Below are positions 27,496 to 36,609 of a stretch of DNA of 64,000 nt, piece after piece. The translations under genes and the position numbers were made by a program. Source of the DNA: an uncultured Sphingomonadaceae bacterium (GTDB lineage: Bacteria > Pseudomonadota > Alphaproteobacteria > Sphingomonadales > Sphingomonadaceae); assembly GCA_947494305.1 (NCBI GenBank), contig CANLUL010000001.1:1302001-1366000 (forward strand). Reading direction: 5' to 3'. Position 1 is the stretch's first letter. Each line of letters starts with the position of its first letter. Below the pieces are notes generated by a model. It did not search any database, was not told where the DNA came from, and saw only the letters and a list, made by a program, of their open reading frames with translations.

Positions 27496-28977
27496 TCAAC
27501 CGGACTTTTCCATTTTCACCGTCAACAAAACTGCCACACCAATAGCAAATAAAATACCGATTGAGGCCATCCCGATTTGCTGGCTGTTAAAGGCAGTCGT
27601 AAACATCTCCACCAATAGCGGTCCCATCCATACGGTGATTGTTCCAGCAATGGCATAAAGTCCGAAAAATTCGCCACTGCGGCCTTCAGGAGCCAAAACG
27701 ACGAGCATCGTTCGGCTGGAAGAAATACTGGCGGTCGCGGTGAGTGCGACTATGACGATGCCGCCAAGGTAGACGAGGTCGGACAGGCTTTGAAAAATCA
27801 ATCCATCCCAGACTTGGTAATTTTCCATCAACCCAAATAACAGCGTTTCCTGTGTCACAGAAAGCTGGATCGCCATCGCGCTCACCATACCTACAATTTC
27901 GATAATCAACGCCCGCTTCACACCAACTTTATTATCCAACCATCCTCCGAAGAGACCGCCACAAAAGGCGACGGCAGAAGCCAATATGGCATAGGAAACC
28001 ATCTCGATAGCGCCCCATTCCAGGAATAGCGCGACATAGACAGCACCGAGGGCCAACAACGCCGCCATCCCGTCGGCATAGAACATCCGGGCAATCAGAT
28101 ATTTCATCAATTCGCGATATTTAGCCGCTTCCCGAAGCGTGCGAACGACCCCAGCGGCACCTTCTTTGGCCGCTTTGATCCAACTAGCTCCCGCTGTCCC
28201 GGGATCCTTGGCATTTAAAAAGAAGGGAACTGAAAATACGGTCAGCCAAATGGCGCAAATTGGTCCGGCAATACGCAGATGCTCATAGTTGGCGGTATCG
28301 ATCCCGAATTGCGGCTCGGCAAATGGCCATCCCATTGCGTCCGGCAACATGAAAAACAGAACCAGTCCGAGGAAAATCAGCATCCCGGCAAGGTTGCCTA
28401 ACCCCAGACCAAGGCCCGATATCATCGGCAATCGTTCCGGCCTGCCAGCCACAGTCAACATGGAGTTATGAGTCACCTCGGCATAGGTGTAATTGACATA
28501 AGCTATGACAAGCATCGCCATGACAGCAAAAGTAGGCAGCCCTTCTTCACCAGGAATGGCAAACCATAGCATCCAGGACATCAACGCGATAATACCTAGC
28601 ATCACGGCCAGTATCGGTTTACGTTTGCCGCCGCGATCCAGTGCGGCTCCCAGAAACGGTGCTGTCAGCGCCGCGATCAATCCCGCCCATTTTGTGACAG
28701 ACGCAATCGCGGCCTGCCCCATGGCATTGGCGGTCTGTTTGGCGGCGTCTGGTTCCAGACCATCCAGTTCACCGCTTGTCAGCAAATCTGCACCGATAAT
28801 GTCACGCGCAAAATAGGGTGCAAAAATATAGATGACGATCAGGATGTAATAAGGATTGCGGGCCCATTCGAACACGGCCCACGCAAAACCGGTTTTACCA
28901 AGCGCGCCGCCTACGCCTTTATGTGAAATTCCGGACACAGGTGCATTGCTCGTTACCGGCTTGGCCACGTCACTCAA
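27496..28977 (-). CDS. MFS transporter of the Atg22/UMF1 family
   Basis: An inner-membrane permease of about 493 residues with 11-12 membrane segments. LIAALTAPFLGAALDRGGKR is the MFS loop 2-3 motif and GRSGEFFGLYAIAGTITVW is characteristic of the Atg22-like (UMF1) group. I prefer the TTG start at 28977 (LSDVAKPVTSNAP), with GAGAGGA 7 bases ahead; an ATG-like start further upstream at 29034 lacks a ribosome site. The yeast relative exports amino acids from the vacuole. The D-aminoacylase follows after 64 bases on the same strand, so a two-gene operon for import and hydrolysis of an acylated amino acid is plausible. Substrate unknown. Confidence 0.87.
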   Translation of the reverse strand: MSDVAKPVTSNAPVSGISHKGVGGALGKTGFAWAVFEWARNPYYILIVIYIFAPYFARDIIGADLLTSGELDGLEPDAAKQTANAMGQAAIASVTKWAGLIAALTAPFLGAALDRGGKRKPILAVMLGIIALMSWMLWFAIPGEEGLPTFAVMAMLVIAYVNYTYAEVTHNSMLTVAGRPERLPMISGLGLGLGNLAGMLIFLGLVLFFMLPDAMGWPFAEPQFGIDTANYEHLRIAGPICAIWLTVFSVPFFLNAKDPGTAGASWIKAAKEGAAGVVRTLREAAKYRELMKYLIARMFYADGMAALLALGAVYVALFLEWGAIEMVSYAILASAVAFCGGLFGGWLDNKVGVKRALIIEIVGMVSAMAIQLSVTQETLLFGLMENYQVWDGLIFQSLSDLVYLGGIVIVALTATASISSSRTMLVVLAPEGRSGEFFGLYAIAGTITVWMGPLLVEMFTTAFNSQQIGMASIGILFAIGVAVLLTVKMEKSG

Positions 28978-29081
28978 ATGTTCATCCTCTCGATCAAGAT
29001 TGATCAGTGTGAGCGAACAACTCATTATGCACAAGCAGAATTAACTAGCCGATTAAGTTGGCGCAATGCTAACGTGCCGCC

Positions 29082-29966
29082 ATGGACAAACAAGTTTCCT
29101 GGCAACCTGAGGCAGACAGCGGGATCGAATTGCAATGGGTCGAAGCCAACGGCCAGACGTTCGAAGTCGCCATGGCCGGAGAAGGCAAAAAACTGGCGCT
29201 ATGCCTGCATGGTTTTCCTGAGCTCCATTATTCATGGCGCTTCCAGATGCCTCTGCTGGCGGAGATGGGATATCGCGTTTGGGCGCCCAATATGCGCGGC
29301 TATGGTGGGACCAGCAAACCCAAAGGCATTGAAAATTACGCGCTTGATCATCTGACACAGGATGTGGCGGCGCTGATCGATGCCAGCGGTGCCGACGAAG
29401 TCACGCTCTTTGCGCATGACTGGGGCGCGATTGTCGCATGGGCTTTTGCGATCCGAAAAATCCGTCCCTTAAAACGCCTCATCATCATGAACGTTCCGCA
29501 TCCCGAAGTCGGTCGCCGGGAAATCCGCCACTGGCGGCAGCTCAAACGCAGCTGGTATATTTTCTTCTTTCAGATTCCGCGCCTGCCCGAATGGCTGCTT
29601 TCCCGCAACAATGGCGAACCCATTAAAAAGGCTTTCGCCAAGATGGCGGTGGATCAGAGCAATTTTACAGACGAGGCGCTGGATCATTATGCCAAGGCAG
29701 CGATCCGGCCCGGGTCGATCAACGCCATGATAAACTATTACCGCGCGCTGCTGCGTCACGAGTTTGATATCGGTGATGGCAAGGTCGATATTCCCACGCT
29801 GATGATCTGGGGTGAAGAGGACACCGCGCTCAACATTAAGTGCACCGAGGGTACAGAGGAATGGGTGGCCGATTTCACCCTGCACCGCCTGCCCAATGTA
29901 TCCCATTGGGTGCAACAGGAAGCACCGGATAAAGTGAATGCGATTTTGCGGGAGTGGTTAGCCTAA
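29082..29966 (+). CDS. Epoxide-hydrolase-like alpha/beta hydrolase
   Basis: A 294-residue alpha/beta hydrolase. The catalytic triad is readable: nucleophile Asp113 in FAHDWGAIVAW, acid Asp247 in IWGEEDTAL and base His275 in LPNVSHWVQQEAP. The oxyanion HGFPELHYSWR motif at residue 43 and a cap region between 130 and 210 match the epoxide hydrolase branch (Asp nucleophile). The physiological substrate, epoxide or haloalkane, is unknown. It is divergent from the MFS gene and overlaps the stop of the ferredoxin reductase gene by 4 bases. Confidence 0.92.
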   Translation: MDKQVSWQPEADSGIELQWVEANGQTFEVAMAGEGKKLALCLHGFPELHYSWRFQMPLLAEMGYRVWAPNMRGYGGTSKPKGIENYALDHLTQDVAALIDASGADEVTLFAHDWGAIVAWAFAIRKIRPLKRLIIMNVPHPEVGRREIRHWRQLKRSWYIFFFQIPRLPEWLLSRNNGEPIKKAFAKMAVDQSNFTDEALDHYAKAAIRPGSINAMINYYRALLRHEFDIGDGKVDIPTLMIWGEEDTALNIKCTEGTEEWVADFTLHRLPNVSHWVQQEAPDKVNAILREWLA

Positions 29967-31270
29967 GATTTCTGCGCCGCAATCATGTCACCGATTTCGA
30001 CAAATTTCTCGCGCGGTGCCCCTTCGCGTGCCTGTGCGATTTCGGCTTCTTCAATTTTCTTCCAATCGCGGAATGTGACGGGTTGAACTTGCCGCTCCGC
30101 GAGCAGCGCATCCAGAGACGGCCGTCCTTCCTTTCGTGAGCCCTCGCCAATATCTTCATCAATAGTGTCGATCACCGCAAATCCGTCTGGTTTATTGGTC
30201 CCAATGGTTCCCGATGGTCCGCGCTTTGCCCAACCCACACAATAGAGCCCCGGCAATATGCGCCCCTGATCATTGGCAAAACGCCCGCGTCCATGTTCAT
30301 AGGGCACACCTTCAATCGGCGGCGTTCGATAGCCAATGCATGTGACGAGCAATTGACAATCTACTTCATACGTTTCACCTGTCCCAGTCGAACGCAAGTC
30401 TCTGTCCAGCTCGGTCTTCTCAACAACAATCTTTTGCACATGACCGTCACCTTTGATCTCAACCGGCATGGCAAAAAAATCAAAATCTATTGTGACCGGT
30501 TTTTCCTGAAGCGCTTCGGCCTGACGGTAAAATTCGCGCAAATGGGTGACGGATTTACGCATACCGGGCTCCAGCATCGCGTCGTCACCTTCATCGGGAA
30601 AGTCTGCCGCGTCGACGACGGGCTTGGCGCGTTCCAAATGCATTAACTCGCCCAGTTCTTTTGGCGTCATGGCAATTTGGTGCGGACCGCGACGGCCCAG
30701 GAATATAACCTGTTCGACCTGACTTTTTCTGAGCGCATCCAACGCGTGACCAACAATATCACTGCCGACAAACTCATCTGGCGTCTTTGACAAAATGCGT
30801 GCGACATCCAGAGCGACATTGCCATTGCCGATAATCGCCACCGTCTTTGCATCCAGCGGCGGGTTCAAATCCTTGAAATCCGGATGTCCATTGTACCAGC
30901 CAACAAAGGCAGCGCTGCCGATGACACCGTTCAAATCACTACCTGGTATATCCAATACTCGATCATGCGGTGCACCGGTGGCCAGCACAACGGCATCATA
31001 ACGCTCTTGCAGTTCGGTGATGCTGATATCTTCGCCAACAGTCACGTTGCCGACAAACCGGACATTCTCATTGAGCGCTGTTTTTTCATAGCGACGCGAA
31101 ACCGCCTTTATCGACTGATGGTCCGGTGCAACGCCTGTGCGGATCAAGCCAAAAGGTACGGGTAACCGGTCGATAATATCAACTTGGACATCGTCGCCAT
31201 ATTTTTTCTGCGCTGCTTCCGCCGTATAATATCCCGCAGGCCCCGATCCAATAATCGCGATATGCCGCAT
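29963..31270 (-). CDS. Ferredoxin-NADP+ reductase (adrenodoxin-reductase-type FAD enzyme)
   Basis: A 435-residue flavoprotein passing electrons between NADPH and a ferredoxin. MRHIAIIGSGPAGYYTAEAA is the N-terminal FAD-binding motif, LPVPFGLIRTGVAPDHQSIK is typical of the adrenodoxin reductase/FprA group, VAIIGNGNVALDVARIL is the NADPH site, and the C-terminal GWAKRGPSGTIGTNKPDG closes the FAD site. A strong GGGGAGG site supports the ATG at 31270. It may supply P450s with electrons; no ferredoxin is adjacent. The gene ends overlapping the epoxide hydrolase by 4 bases (convergent). Confidence 0.95.
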   Translation of the reverse strand: MRHIAIIGSGPAGYYTAEAAQKKYGDDVQVDIIDRLPVPFGLIRTGVAPDHQSIKAVSRRYEKTALNENVRFVGNVTVGEDISITELQERYDAVVLATGAPHDRVLDIPGSDLNGVIGSAAFVGWYNGHPDFKDLNPPLDAKTVAIIGNGNVALDVARILSKTPDEFVGSDIVGHALDALRKSQVEQVIFLGRRGPHQIAMTPKELGELMHLERAKPVVDAADFPDEGDDAMLEPGMRKSVTHLREFYRQAEALQEKPVTIDFDFFAMPVEIKGDGHVQKIVVEKTELDRDLRSTGTGETYEVDCQLLVTCIGYRTPPIEGVPYEHGRGRFANDQGRILPGLYCVGWAKRGPSGTIGTNKPDGFAVIDTIDEDIGEGSRKEGRPSLDALLAERQVQPVTFRDWKKIEEAEIAQAREGAPREKFVEIGDMIAAQKS

Positions 31271-31478
31271 CAATCCACCTCCCCGATATATTCTAAAACC
31301 ATGCTAACGGCTTAATTTAAAAAGGGAAGAGCGCGCAACGCCAGCTAACGAAACAGTGAGTTTGGATCGATCGCAAAATTTGTCCAAATTATGCTATAGA
31401 TCACAACACACGTCCGCTAACTAACATATATCATTTTGTAAATTCGGGGTCGCAAACCCATTTTTACCGGAGGAACAT

Positions 31479-32246
31479 ATGTTGAAGAAAATTATCATGG
31501 CAGCAGCAATCGCATCCGTTACGCTGACAAGTGGCACTGCAATAGCGGCTGGTCGTTCAAAAGGTCAAAAGGCACAAGATCGCGGCGTTGCAGAAATTCC
31601 GCGCTGTTACAAAAAACTAGGCACAATCGCCATTGTAGAACCGGAAGTGAAATGGTGGCGCAGTTATAAAATTGGTTCACCAGAAGCACTGATTAAGACA
31701 TTTGTTGCTCGTTCGGGCTGCTTCGGTCTGGTTGATCGGGGACGCGGTTTGGCTAGCCGGGCAGTGGAACGCGCGCTCGCTGATTCTGGAGAATTGCAAC
31801 GCGGATCAAATATCGGCAAGCGCCAGGTCAAAGCTGCTGATTATGTAATCGTTCCCGATATTATCTCTGCCAATGCTCGTTCCGGCGGCGGCGGTCTCGG
31901 TGGCGCGATTGCTGGCGGTTTGAGCCGACGTGCATTTGGCGGTCTGTTTGGCGGTATCAAAGTCAACAAGAAGGAAGCCAATGTAACCCTTTCTTTGGTC
32001 AATGTCCGAACCACTGAAATGGAACTGATAACGGAAGGCTATTCCCGCAAATCCGACGTAAAATTTGGTGGCGGCGGTGGCGGCTTCTTTGGCGGCGCAT
32101 TGGCTGGCGCAGCTGGTGGCGGATATACAGACACTCAAATCGGCCGTGTAATGGCGCTAGCCTATCTGGATGCTTACACACAGCTGGTGACTCAACTGGG
32201 CGGATTGCCTGACGATGCGAGTGCCGCTGCCCCTCCGGCAGAATAG
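31479..32246 (+). CDS. CsgG/HfaB-like secreted protein
   Basis: A 255-residue exported protein. A signal peptide (MLKKIIMAAAIASVTLTSGT, cut near residue 23) precedes a CsgG-like fold: RCYKKLGTIAIVEPEVKWWR, then SPEALIKTFVARSGCFGLVDRGRGL, ADYVIVPDII and a C-terminal QIGRVMALAYLDAYTQLV. Runs of glycine (SGGGGLGGAIAGGL, VKFGGGGGGFFGG) replace the membrane-insertion loops. CsgG builds the outer-membrane curli pore and HfaB holds holdfast anchor proteins; here no curli genes are near, so it may be a periplasmic or membrane-associated assembly component. A good GGAGG site lies ahead of the ATG. Confidence 0.75.
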   Translation: MLKKIIMAAAIASVTLTSGTAIAAGRSKGQKAQDRGVAEIPRCYKKLGTIAIVEPEVKWWRSYKIGSPEALIKTFVARSGCFGLVDRGRGLASRAVERALADSGELQRGSNIGKRQVKAADYVIVPDIISANARSGGGGLGGAIAGGLSRRAFGGLFGGIKVNKKEANVTLSLVNVRTTEMELITEGYSRKSDVKFGGGGGGFFGGALAGAAGGGYTDTQIGRVMALAYLDAYTQLVTQLGGLPDDASAAAPPAE

Positions 32247-32328
32247 TGACCACTCACATTTGATAAATGGACAAGAGGCCCGGTGATTTGCATAAGATCA
32301 TCGGACCTTTTAATTTGGAGATTTATTC

Positions 32329-33360
32329 GTGCTAAAACCCTTTTCGGCAGCCATGAAAACAGCCTTGAGCGCGATTTTCCTGATATCGTGCGGCGTATCA
32401 GCCGAGGATTTACAAGCGGATCGTGAACCATTTTCCGGAACCTTGCTAGTTGGCAACAAGGGCGAGGATACGCTTAGTTTCATAAACCTAAAAACGGGCC
32501 GGGAAGTTGCGCGTAAAACGACTGGCCCCAATCCGCACGAAATTGCAATCTCCCCCGACGGACTTACCGCCGCCGTGGTAAACTATGGTAGCGACACCAT
32601 CGATATTTTCGAAATCGCATCGCATTCCAAAATCGAAACCATATCTCTGGCGCCCAACAAACGTCCGCATGGCATAGTCTGGCTAGATGACGGGCGGATA
32701 ATTGCGACGACCGAAGGCAGCAATAGTCTGACCATTGTTTCACCGCCGGTAAACGATAGTTTGGATAGAAAAATCTCAGCCATCTCGACCGGTCAAAGGG
32801 GCAGCCATATGGTTGTGATATCGCCGGACAAGCAACGTGCTTTCGTAACCAATATGGGTTCTGGCACAGTGAGCGTTCTCGATCTGGAAGCCATGAGCAA
32901 GGTTACTGATCTCCCGGCCGGAACCGAACCCGAAGGCATGGCGATGACTCCCGATGGTAAAACATTATGGGTTGCTGATCGACGCAGTGACGAGATGCAC
33001 GTGTTTGACACGGCGAACCTGACAAAAATCAAAACGATCGCCACTGGTAAGTTCCCGATCCGCGTCGTCGTTAGTCCGGATGGGAAAACGGTGGTAACAT
33101 CTGAATTGGGAGATGGCGCAATCGGCCTGTTTGATGTGCAGACGATGGAGTCGAAAAAGCAAATCAAGATCAGCGGAACTCAGGACAGCGGACAGGTCAC
33201 ATTGCTTTTTTCAGATGACGGGAAGAGGCTATATGCAGCAGAAACCGGGCTAAACCGGATTGCGGAAATCGATATGGAAACAGGCAAATTGATCGGACGC
33301 CTGCCAGCGGGGAAAAACGGTGACGGATTGGGAATAGTAGCCGATAAATCCAAACAATAG
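32329..33360 (+). CDS. YVTN-family beta-propeller secreted protein
   Basis: A 343-residue protein with a GTG start (32329) and a TTTGGAG ribosome site. A signal peptide (about residues 1-26, KTALSAIFLISCGVSA) precedes about seven propeller repeats of the YVTN form, each with a turn like ISPDG: EIAISPDGLTAAVVNYGSDT, VVISPDKQRAFVTNMGSGT, MAMTPDGKTLWVADRRSDE, VVVSPDGKTVVTSELGDGA. Such proteins often accompany quinoprotein or alcohol-oxidation systems, which fits the GMC oxidoreductase encoded 36 bases downstream. No PQQ or haem motif is visible. Substrate and partner are inferred. Confidence 0.85.
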   Translation: MLKPFSAAMKTALSAIFLISCGVSAEDLQADREPFSGTLLVGNKGEDTLSFINLKTGREVARKTTGPNPHEIAISPDGLTAAVVNYGSDTIDIFEIASHSKIETISLAPNKRPHGIVWLDDGRIIATTEGSNSLTIVSPPVNDSLDRKISAISTGQRGSHMVVISPDKQRAFVTNMGSGTVSVLDLEAMSKVTDLPAGTEPEGMAMTPDGKTLWVADRRSDEMHVFDTANLTKIKTIATGKFPIRVVVSPDGKTVVTSELGDGAIGLFDVQTMESKKQIKISGTQDSGQVTLLFSDDGKRLYAAETGLNRIAEIDMETGKLIGRLPAGKNGDGLGIVADKSKQ

Positions 33361-33396
33361 AACAATAATTTCTCTGGGTCGCAAACTGGAGGAAGC

Positions 33397-35418
33397 ATGA
33401 TAAAACCGTTTAATGCCTTGCAGACAAAGATGATTGAAGCGCTCACTGAAGCGTTGTTTCATGACGTCCACATGGCAATTTCACCGAAACAGGTGGCGAC
33501 TAACTTACAGAAACATTTCTCCCGCATTGATGGCGATAAGCCAAAAGAAATGGGGCTGTCTTTATACGGACTGTTTTTGATGTTGGGTGGACCCTATTTC
33601 TTTTTGGCATCTCCCAAAACGCGGCAAACCATGATCAAGCGTCGACTGCAAAATGCGCGGATAGACTTGTTTCAGGATATCGCCCGCACGCGCTCGGTCT
33701 TGATGGCTGGATATTACGGACATTGGGAAGATGGCGATGAAGCAGCAAATTTTGATAATCCGGTTTATCAGCGGATGAATTATAAATTGCCTGCCCAACG
33801 CGATCGTACGGGCGATGGCGAACTACCGGTCAAACGGGAACCGCGTCGTGACCTGAAACCAGAGGTCTTTGTCGGTCATGATGCCATACCCGAAGAGACC
33901 GATGTAATTGTCATAGGCTCCGGTGCCGGTGGCGCCGTGGCGGCAGCGTCAGTCGCGGATGAAGATCATGAAGTGCTGATTTTGGAAGCGGGTGGCCATT
34001 ATCCCTCTTCACGTATCACCCACGAAGAAGCCCGCATGACAGCACGACTGTTCAAAGATGGTGGCCTGCAAATGACCAAGGATCGGGATATTGTCGTTTT
34101 TCAGGGACGCACCGTAGGTGGCTCAACCGTCATCAACAATGGTATCTGCCTGCGGATGAAACATGAAGGCCTGGTGCATCCCGATGCAGAAGATGTTTTC
34201 GATACATGGGGAAAAATGGGTGCGCCCATAAGCGAAGCGGAACTAGCCAAAAGCTACGATGCCATTGAAGAAGCGCTTCAAGTCGATGAAATTAATCCAA
34301 TCTCTGGACGCAACAATGGGCCACATCTCATTGATGGTTGGAAGAAATATGCGGCGCAATCCGATGATCCGAAAGACAAGACTGCAATAACTGCGTGGTT
34401 CCGTAAAAACTATGGCCCCAAAACACCCGACAGTGAATGTGTTTATTGCGGCTATTGCAACACTGGCTGCCCCTATGGCCGCAAAAAGGCGATGCCGGAG
34501 AGCTACCTGGCCCACGCCACCAGCCAGGATCGAAAGAAACCTGGTCAAATATTAGACAAGGCAGAAGCCCAGGAAATCATCTGGGGTGAAGGCGCCAATG
34601 GCAAACGGGTTGCAGAAGCTGTGCGGATAAAATTACGCGATGGCCGTGAGCGGATCATCCGCGCCAAAAAGGGCGTGGTCGTGGCCGCCGGTGCAATCGC
34701 GTCCAGCAATTTGTTGCGCGAAAGCGGCATCCTGCAATCGGGTACCAACATATCCCTCAATATCGCCTGTCCGGTTGTGGCGTTGATGCCCAAAGATCAA
34801 CCCATGGATGTCTGGAACGAAGATCAAATGGCGACCTATGTTGATCGTGGAGATTATCTGATCGAAAGCCATTTCCAGCCGCCGATGAGCATGGCTATGC
34901 TGGTTCCCGGCTGGTTTGATGAGCATTATCGCCGGATGAAAAATTTCAATCGTCTCGCTTCTGCTGGCGTGCTGTTTCCTGCCGACCGGCTGGGTTATAT
35001 TGAGAATGGAAAGTTAAGCTTGCAAATTGGTGAAGACGAACTGGCGTTGTTGCGGCGGGCCCTGTCGGCGATGACCAAGGTCCATTTTCTCAACGGCGCG
35101 TTGGAGGTTTACCCTGCCCTTCTCAAAGGTCAAACGCTTCGCAATAATATGAGTCATGCAGAAATTGATCAGTTCTACGAAGACAATATTAAGGAACCCG
35201 ATGACGTTGTTCTCTCCAGTTCTCATCCGCATGGTGGTAATGCGATCAACGAAGATCCGCACAAAGGCGTAGTTGATCTCAACCAGCGCGTGCACAACAC
35301 GACCAATTGCTACGTAGCTGATGCGAGCGTGATGCCCAGTTGCATCCGCGTGAACGCGCAATTGACCACTATGGCGATGGCACATCGTGCGATGGCCGGG
35401 AAACGGCGATTTGGTTAG
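33397..35418 (+). CDS. GMC oxidoreductase with a cysteine cluster (long-chain alcohol oxidase-like)
   Basis: A 673-residue FAD oxidoreductase. An N-terminal helical extension (residues 1-160, FNALQTKMIEALTEALFHD) resembles that of fatty-alcohol-oxidase-type GMC enzymes. The FAD Rossmann motif VIVIGSGAGGAVAAASVA has G174, G176 and G179. VFQGRTVGGSTVINNGICLR is the GMC flavin-binding block. Four cysteines lie in ECVYCGYCNTGCPYG (C348, C351, C354, C358), spaced Cx2Cx2Cx3C, an iron-sulfur or disulfide-like cluster present in a subset of GMC enzymes. The C-terminus carries SSSHPHGG and NAQLTTMAMAHRAM. GGAGGA precedes the ATG. Probable role is oxidation of an alcohol or sterol; electron acceptor unknown. 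Confidence 0.9.
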   Translation: MIKPFNALQTKMIEALTEALFHDVHMAISPKQVATNLQKHFSRIDGDKPKEMGLSLYGLFLMLGGPYFFLASPKTRQTMIKRRLQNARIDLFQDIARTRSVLMAGYYGHWEDGDEAANFDNPVYQRMNYKLPAQRDRTGDGELPVKREPRRDLKPEVFVGHDAIPEETDVIVIGSGAGGAVAAASVADEDHEVLILEAGGHYPSSRITHEEARMTARLFKDGGLQMTKDRDIVVFQGRTVGGSTVINNGICLRMKHEGLVHPDAEDVFDTWGKMGAPISEAELAKSYDAIEEALQVDEINPISGRNNGPHLIDGWKKYAAQSDDPKDKTAITAWFRKNYGPKTPDSECVYCGYCNTGCPYGRKKAMPESYLAHATSQDRKKPGQILDKAEAQEIIWGEGANGKRVAEAVRIKLRDGRERIIRAKKGVVVAAGAIASSNLLRESGILQSGTNISLNIACPVVALMPKDQPMDVWNEDQMATYVDRGDYLIESHFQPPMSMAMLVPGWFDEHYRRMKNFNRLASAGVLFPADRLGYIENGKLSLQIGEDELALLRRALSAMTKVHFLNGALEVYPALLKGQTLRNNMSHAEIDQFYEDNIKEPDDVVLSSSHPHGGNAINEDPHKGVVDLNQRVHNTTNCYVADASVMPSCIRVNAQLTTMAMAHRAMAGKRRFG

Positions 35419-35440
35419 ATAAAGATACTGAAAAGAAAAA

Positions 35441-35476
35441 GGGTGCTTTGGCTAGTTGCGACCCGCCAAAGCACCC
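35441..35476. terminator. Terminator hairpin after GMC oxidoreductase gene
   Basis: GGGTGCTTTGG (35441-35451) and CCAAAGCACCC (35466-35476) form an 11-bp stem around a 14-base loop, 23 bases after the GMC stop. Confidence 0.7.
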
Positions 35477-35539
35477 CAGTTGTATGAGACCATTATTATA
35501 TTGATCCATGGCTAAACCATGTCTCAGAATATGACGAAA

Positions 35540-35567
35540 CGAGACGCCAAATTGCTTTGGCGTCTCG
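35540..35567. terminator. Terminator hairpin between convergent genes
   Basis: CGAGACGCCAAA (35540-35551) and TTTGGCGTCTCG (35556-35567) form a perfect 12-bp stem with a TTGC loop; ATGACG at 35531 and CGTCAT at 35569 extend it. It ends the SnoaL-like lipoprotein transcript on the minus strand and may back up the 35441 hairpin on the plus strand. Confidence 0.8.
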
Positions 35568-35577
35568 CCGTCATCGG

Positions 35578-36147
35578 TTATCCTCCAAAGGGAACCGAAC
35601 TGTGGTGAAGATTAATCTTCAAATCGCCATTTTCATCGCGAACATAGCCAAAGCTATATTCAACTTTTGTGTCATTGCCGTCGGTATCGGTAAAATAGTA
35701 ATTACCCATCGCCATTGCGCTGTCGCTATCGACAATCGTGCCATTGTTTTCCCAACGAACCGCAGTCCATGGTTTGATGGCAAAGCCTTTGTCTTCAGTT
35801 CCTTCGGTACCGATAAAGTAGCTCATTGCTTCATCAAAGGTTTCACGGAACTGATCGTCTGAAGTCAGGGTTGGTTTGAAAAGAACCGTGGCGTCTGGAC
35901 CATAAGCATAGAATTTTTTGATATGTTCGTCTGCTGCAGCTTTGAAATCACCTTCATCGGTGAATGTTTTACCAATGGCAACAATGCCTTCGCCCCAAGC
36001 TTTCTGAGCTGCAGCAACTTCCTCAGCGGTAATCGCAGCAGAGGTTTCTCCCGCTTCAGCGGAAGCATCTGCAGCATTGGTTTCTGACGTGCATGCCACA
36101 AGCGCAAGTGGCGCGGAAGCTGCAATCAAAAGTGCGTAACGTTTCAT
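35578..36147 (-). CDS. SnoaL/DUF4440-like lipoprotein
   Basis: A 189-residue exported lipoprotein. The signal peptide MKRYALLIAASAPLALVACTS has a lipobox with Cys19 (LVAC). After an Ala/Glu-rich linker (residues 20-45) the mature domain has the cystatin-like SnoaL pattern: QKAWGEGIVAIGKTFTDEGD, DATVLFKPTLTSDDQFRETF and a C-terminal SFGYVRDENGDLKINLHHSS. The fold holds small ligands or is used as an enzyme or association domain; the activity is unknown. The gene's upstream region leads to the direct-repeat-bounded island. Confidence 0.78.
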   Translation of the reverse strand: MKRYALLIAASAPLALVACTSETNAADASAEAGETSAAITAEEVAAAQKAWGEGIVAIGKTFTDEGDFKAAADEHIKKFYAYGPDATVLFKPTLTSDDQFRETFDEAMSYFIGTEGTEDKGFAIKPWTAVRWENNGTIVDSDSAMAMGNYYFTDTDGNDTKVEYSFGYVRDENGDLKINLHHSSVPFGG

Positions 36148-36490
36148 TTTCTATTCCTTTGTAAATTTGGAACGCTAGCGAAAACTCCAACCGCCTTTGT
36201 CGACGGTTCTTCAAATCGACCCGATGTCAATTTGATGACGGGCTTACGCTAACAATCTCCGGTTTGTTATCCGATGACACGCGCCATATCAGGCTTCGCT
36301 CGCGAAACATCAAATCTAAAATTCATCCACAATTTGATAGATTTAATCTATGGAATAAATTCAGCCAAAGAGATCGAAAATGCGTTGGGCGCAACAATAA
36401 TATCTCCGAAAAGTTCGAAGAGACAGAGATAGAGCGACCTTTAATATCGCGCTAACAGTAGCCGCATTCCGTTCGGAAAAATTCTTTTCT
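36148..36490. other. Gene-free upstream region of the SnoaL-like lipoprotein
   Basis: No gene is supported. AT-rich, with the lipoprotein promoter somewhere near its left end. Short frames on the plus strand lack ribosome sites. It ends at the left copy of the 61-base direct repeat. Confidence 0.5.
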
Positions 36491-36551
36491 ACATTTCCGA
36501 AAAGGCTTTATCCTTGTCCACGCGCACATCTTGTGGAAGCCCCAGCACACG
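36491..36551 (-). repeat. Left copy of 61-bp direct repeat: orphan 3' end of an acyl-CoA dehydrogenase
   Basis: 60 of 61 bases match 37494-37554. On the minus strand it encodes RVLGLPQDVRVDKDKAFSEM followed by TAG (36489-36491), the same C-terminus as the complete acyl-CoA dehydrogenase but with a different stop codon; the one internal difference is a synonymous Gly codon. There is no upstream coding body attached, so it is a fragment. Confidence 0.9.
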
Positions 36552-36609
36552 CCTGATAAAGGCAAGAAAACACAATTTCTATATTGATCACAAAGAGGAA
36601 AAGGTAGAT
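36552..36609. other. Left flank inside the repeat-bounded island
   Basis: 58 AT-rich bases with no gene between the orphan repeat copy and the stop of the 253-residue protein gene. No terminator hairpin was evident. Confidence 0.4.

Noticed and set aside
21557-32246. Shared AEIPRCY string in the 163-residue secreted protein and the CsgG-like protein
   Set aside because: Seven identical residues, but the surrounding sequence and lengths differ; likely chance or convergent after the signal peptide. No wider alignment could be seen.
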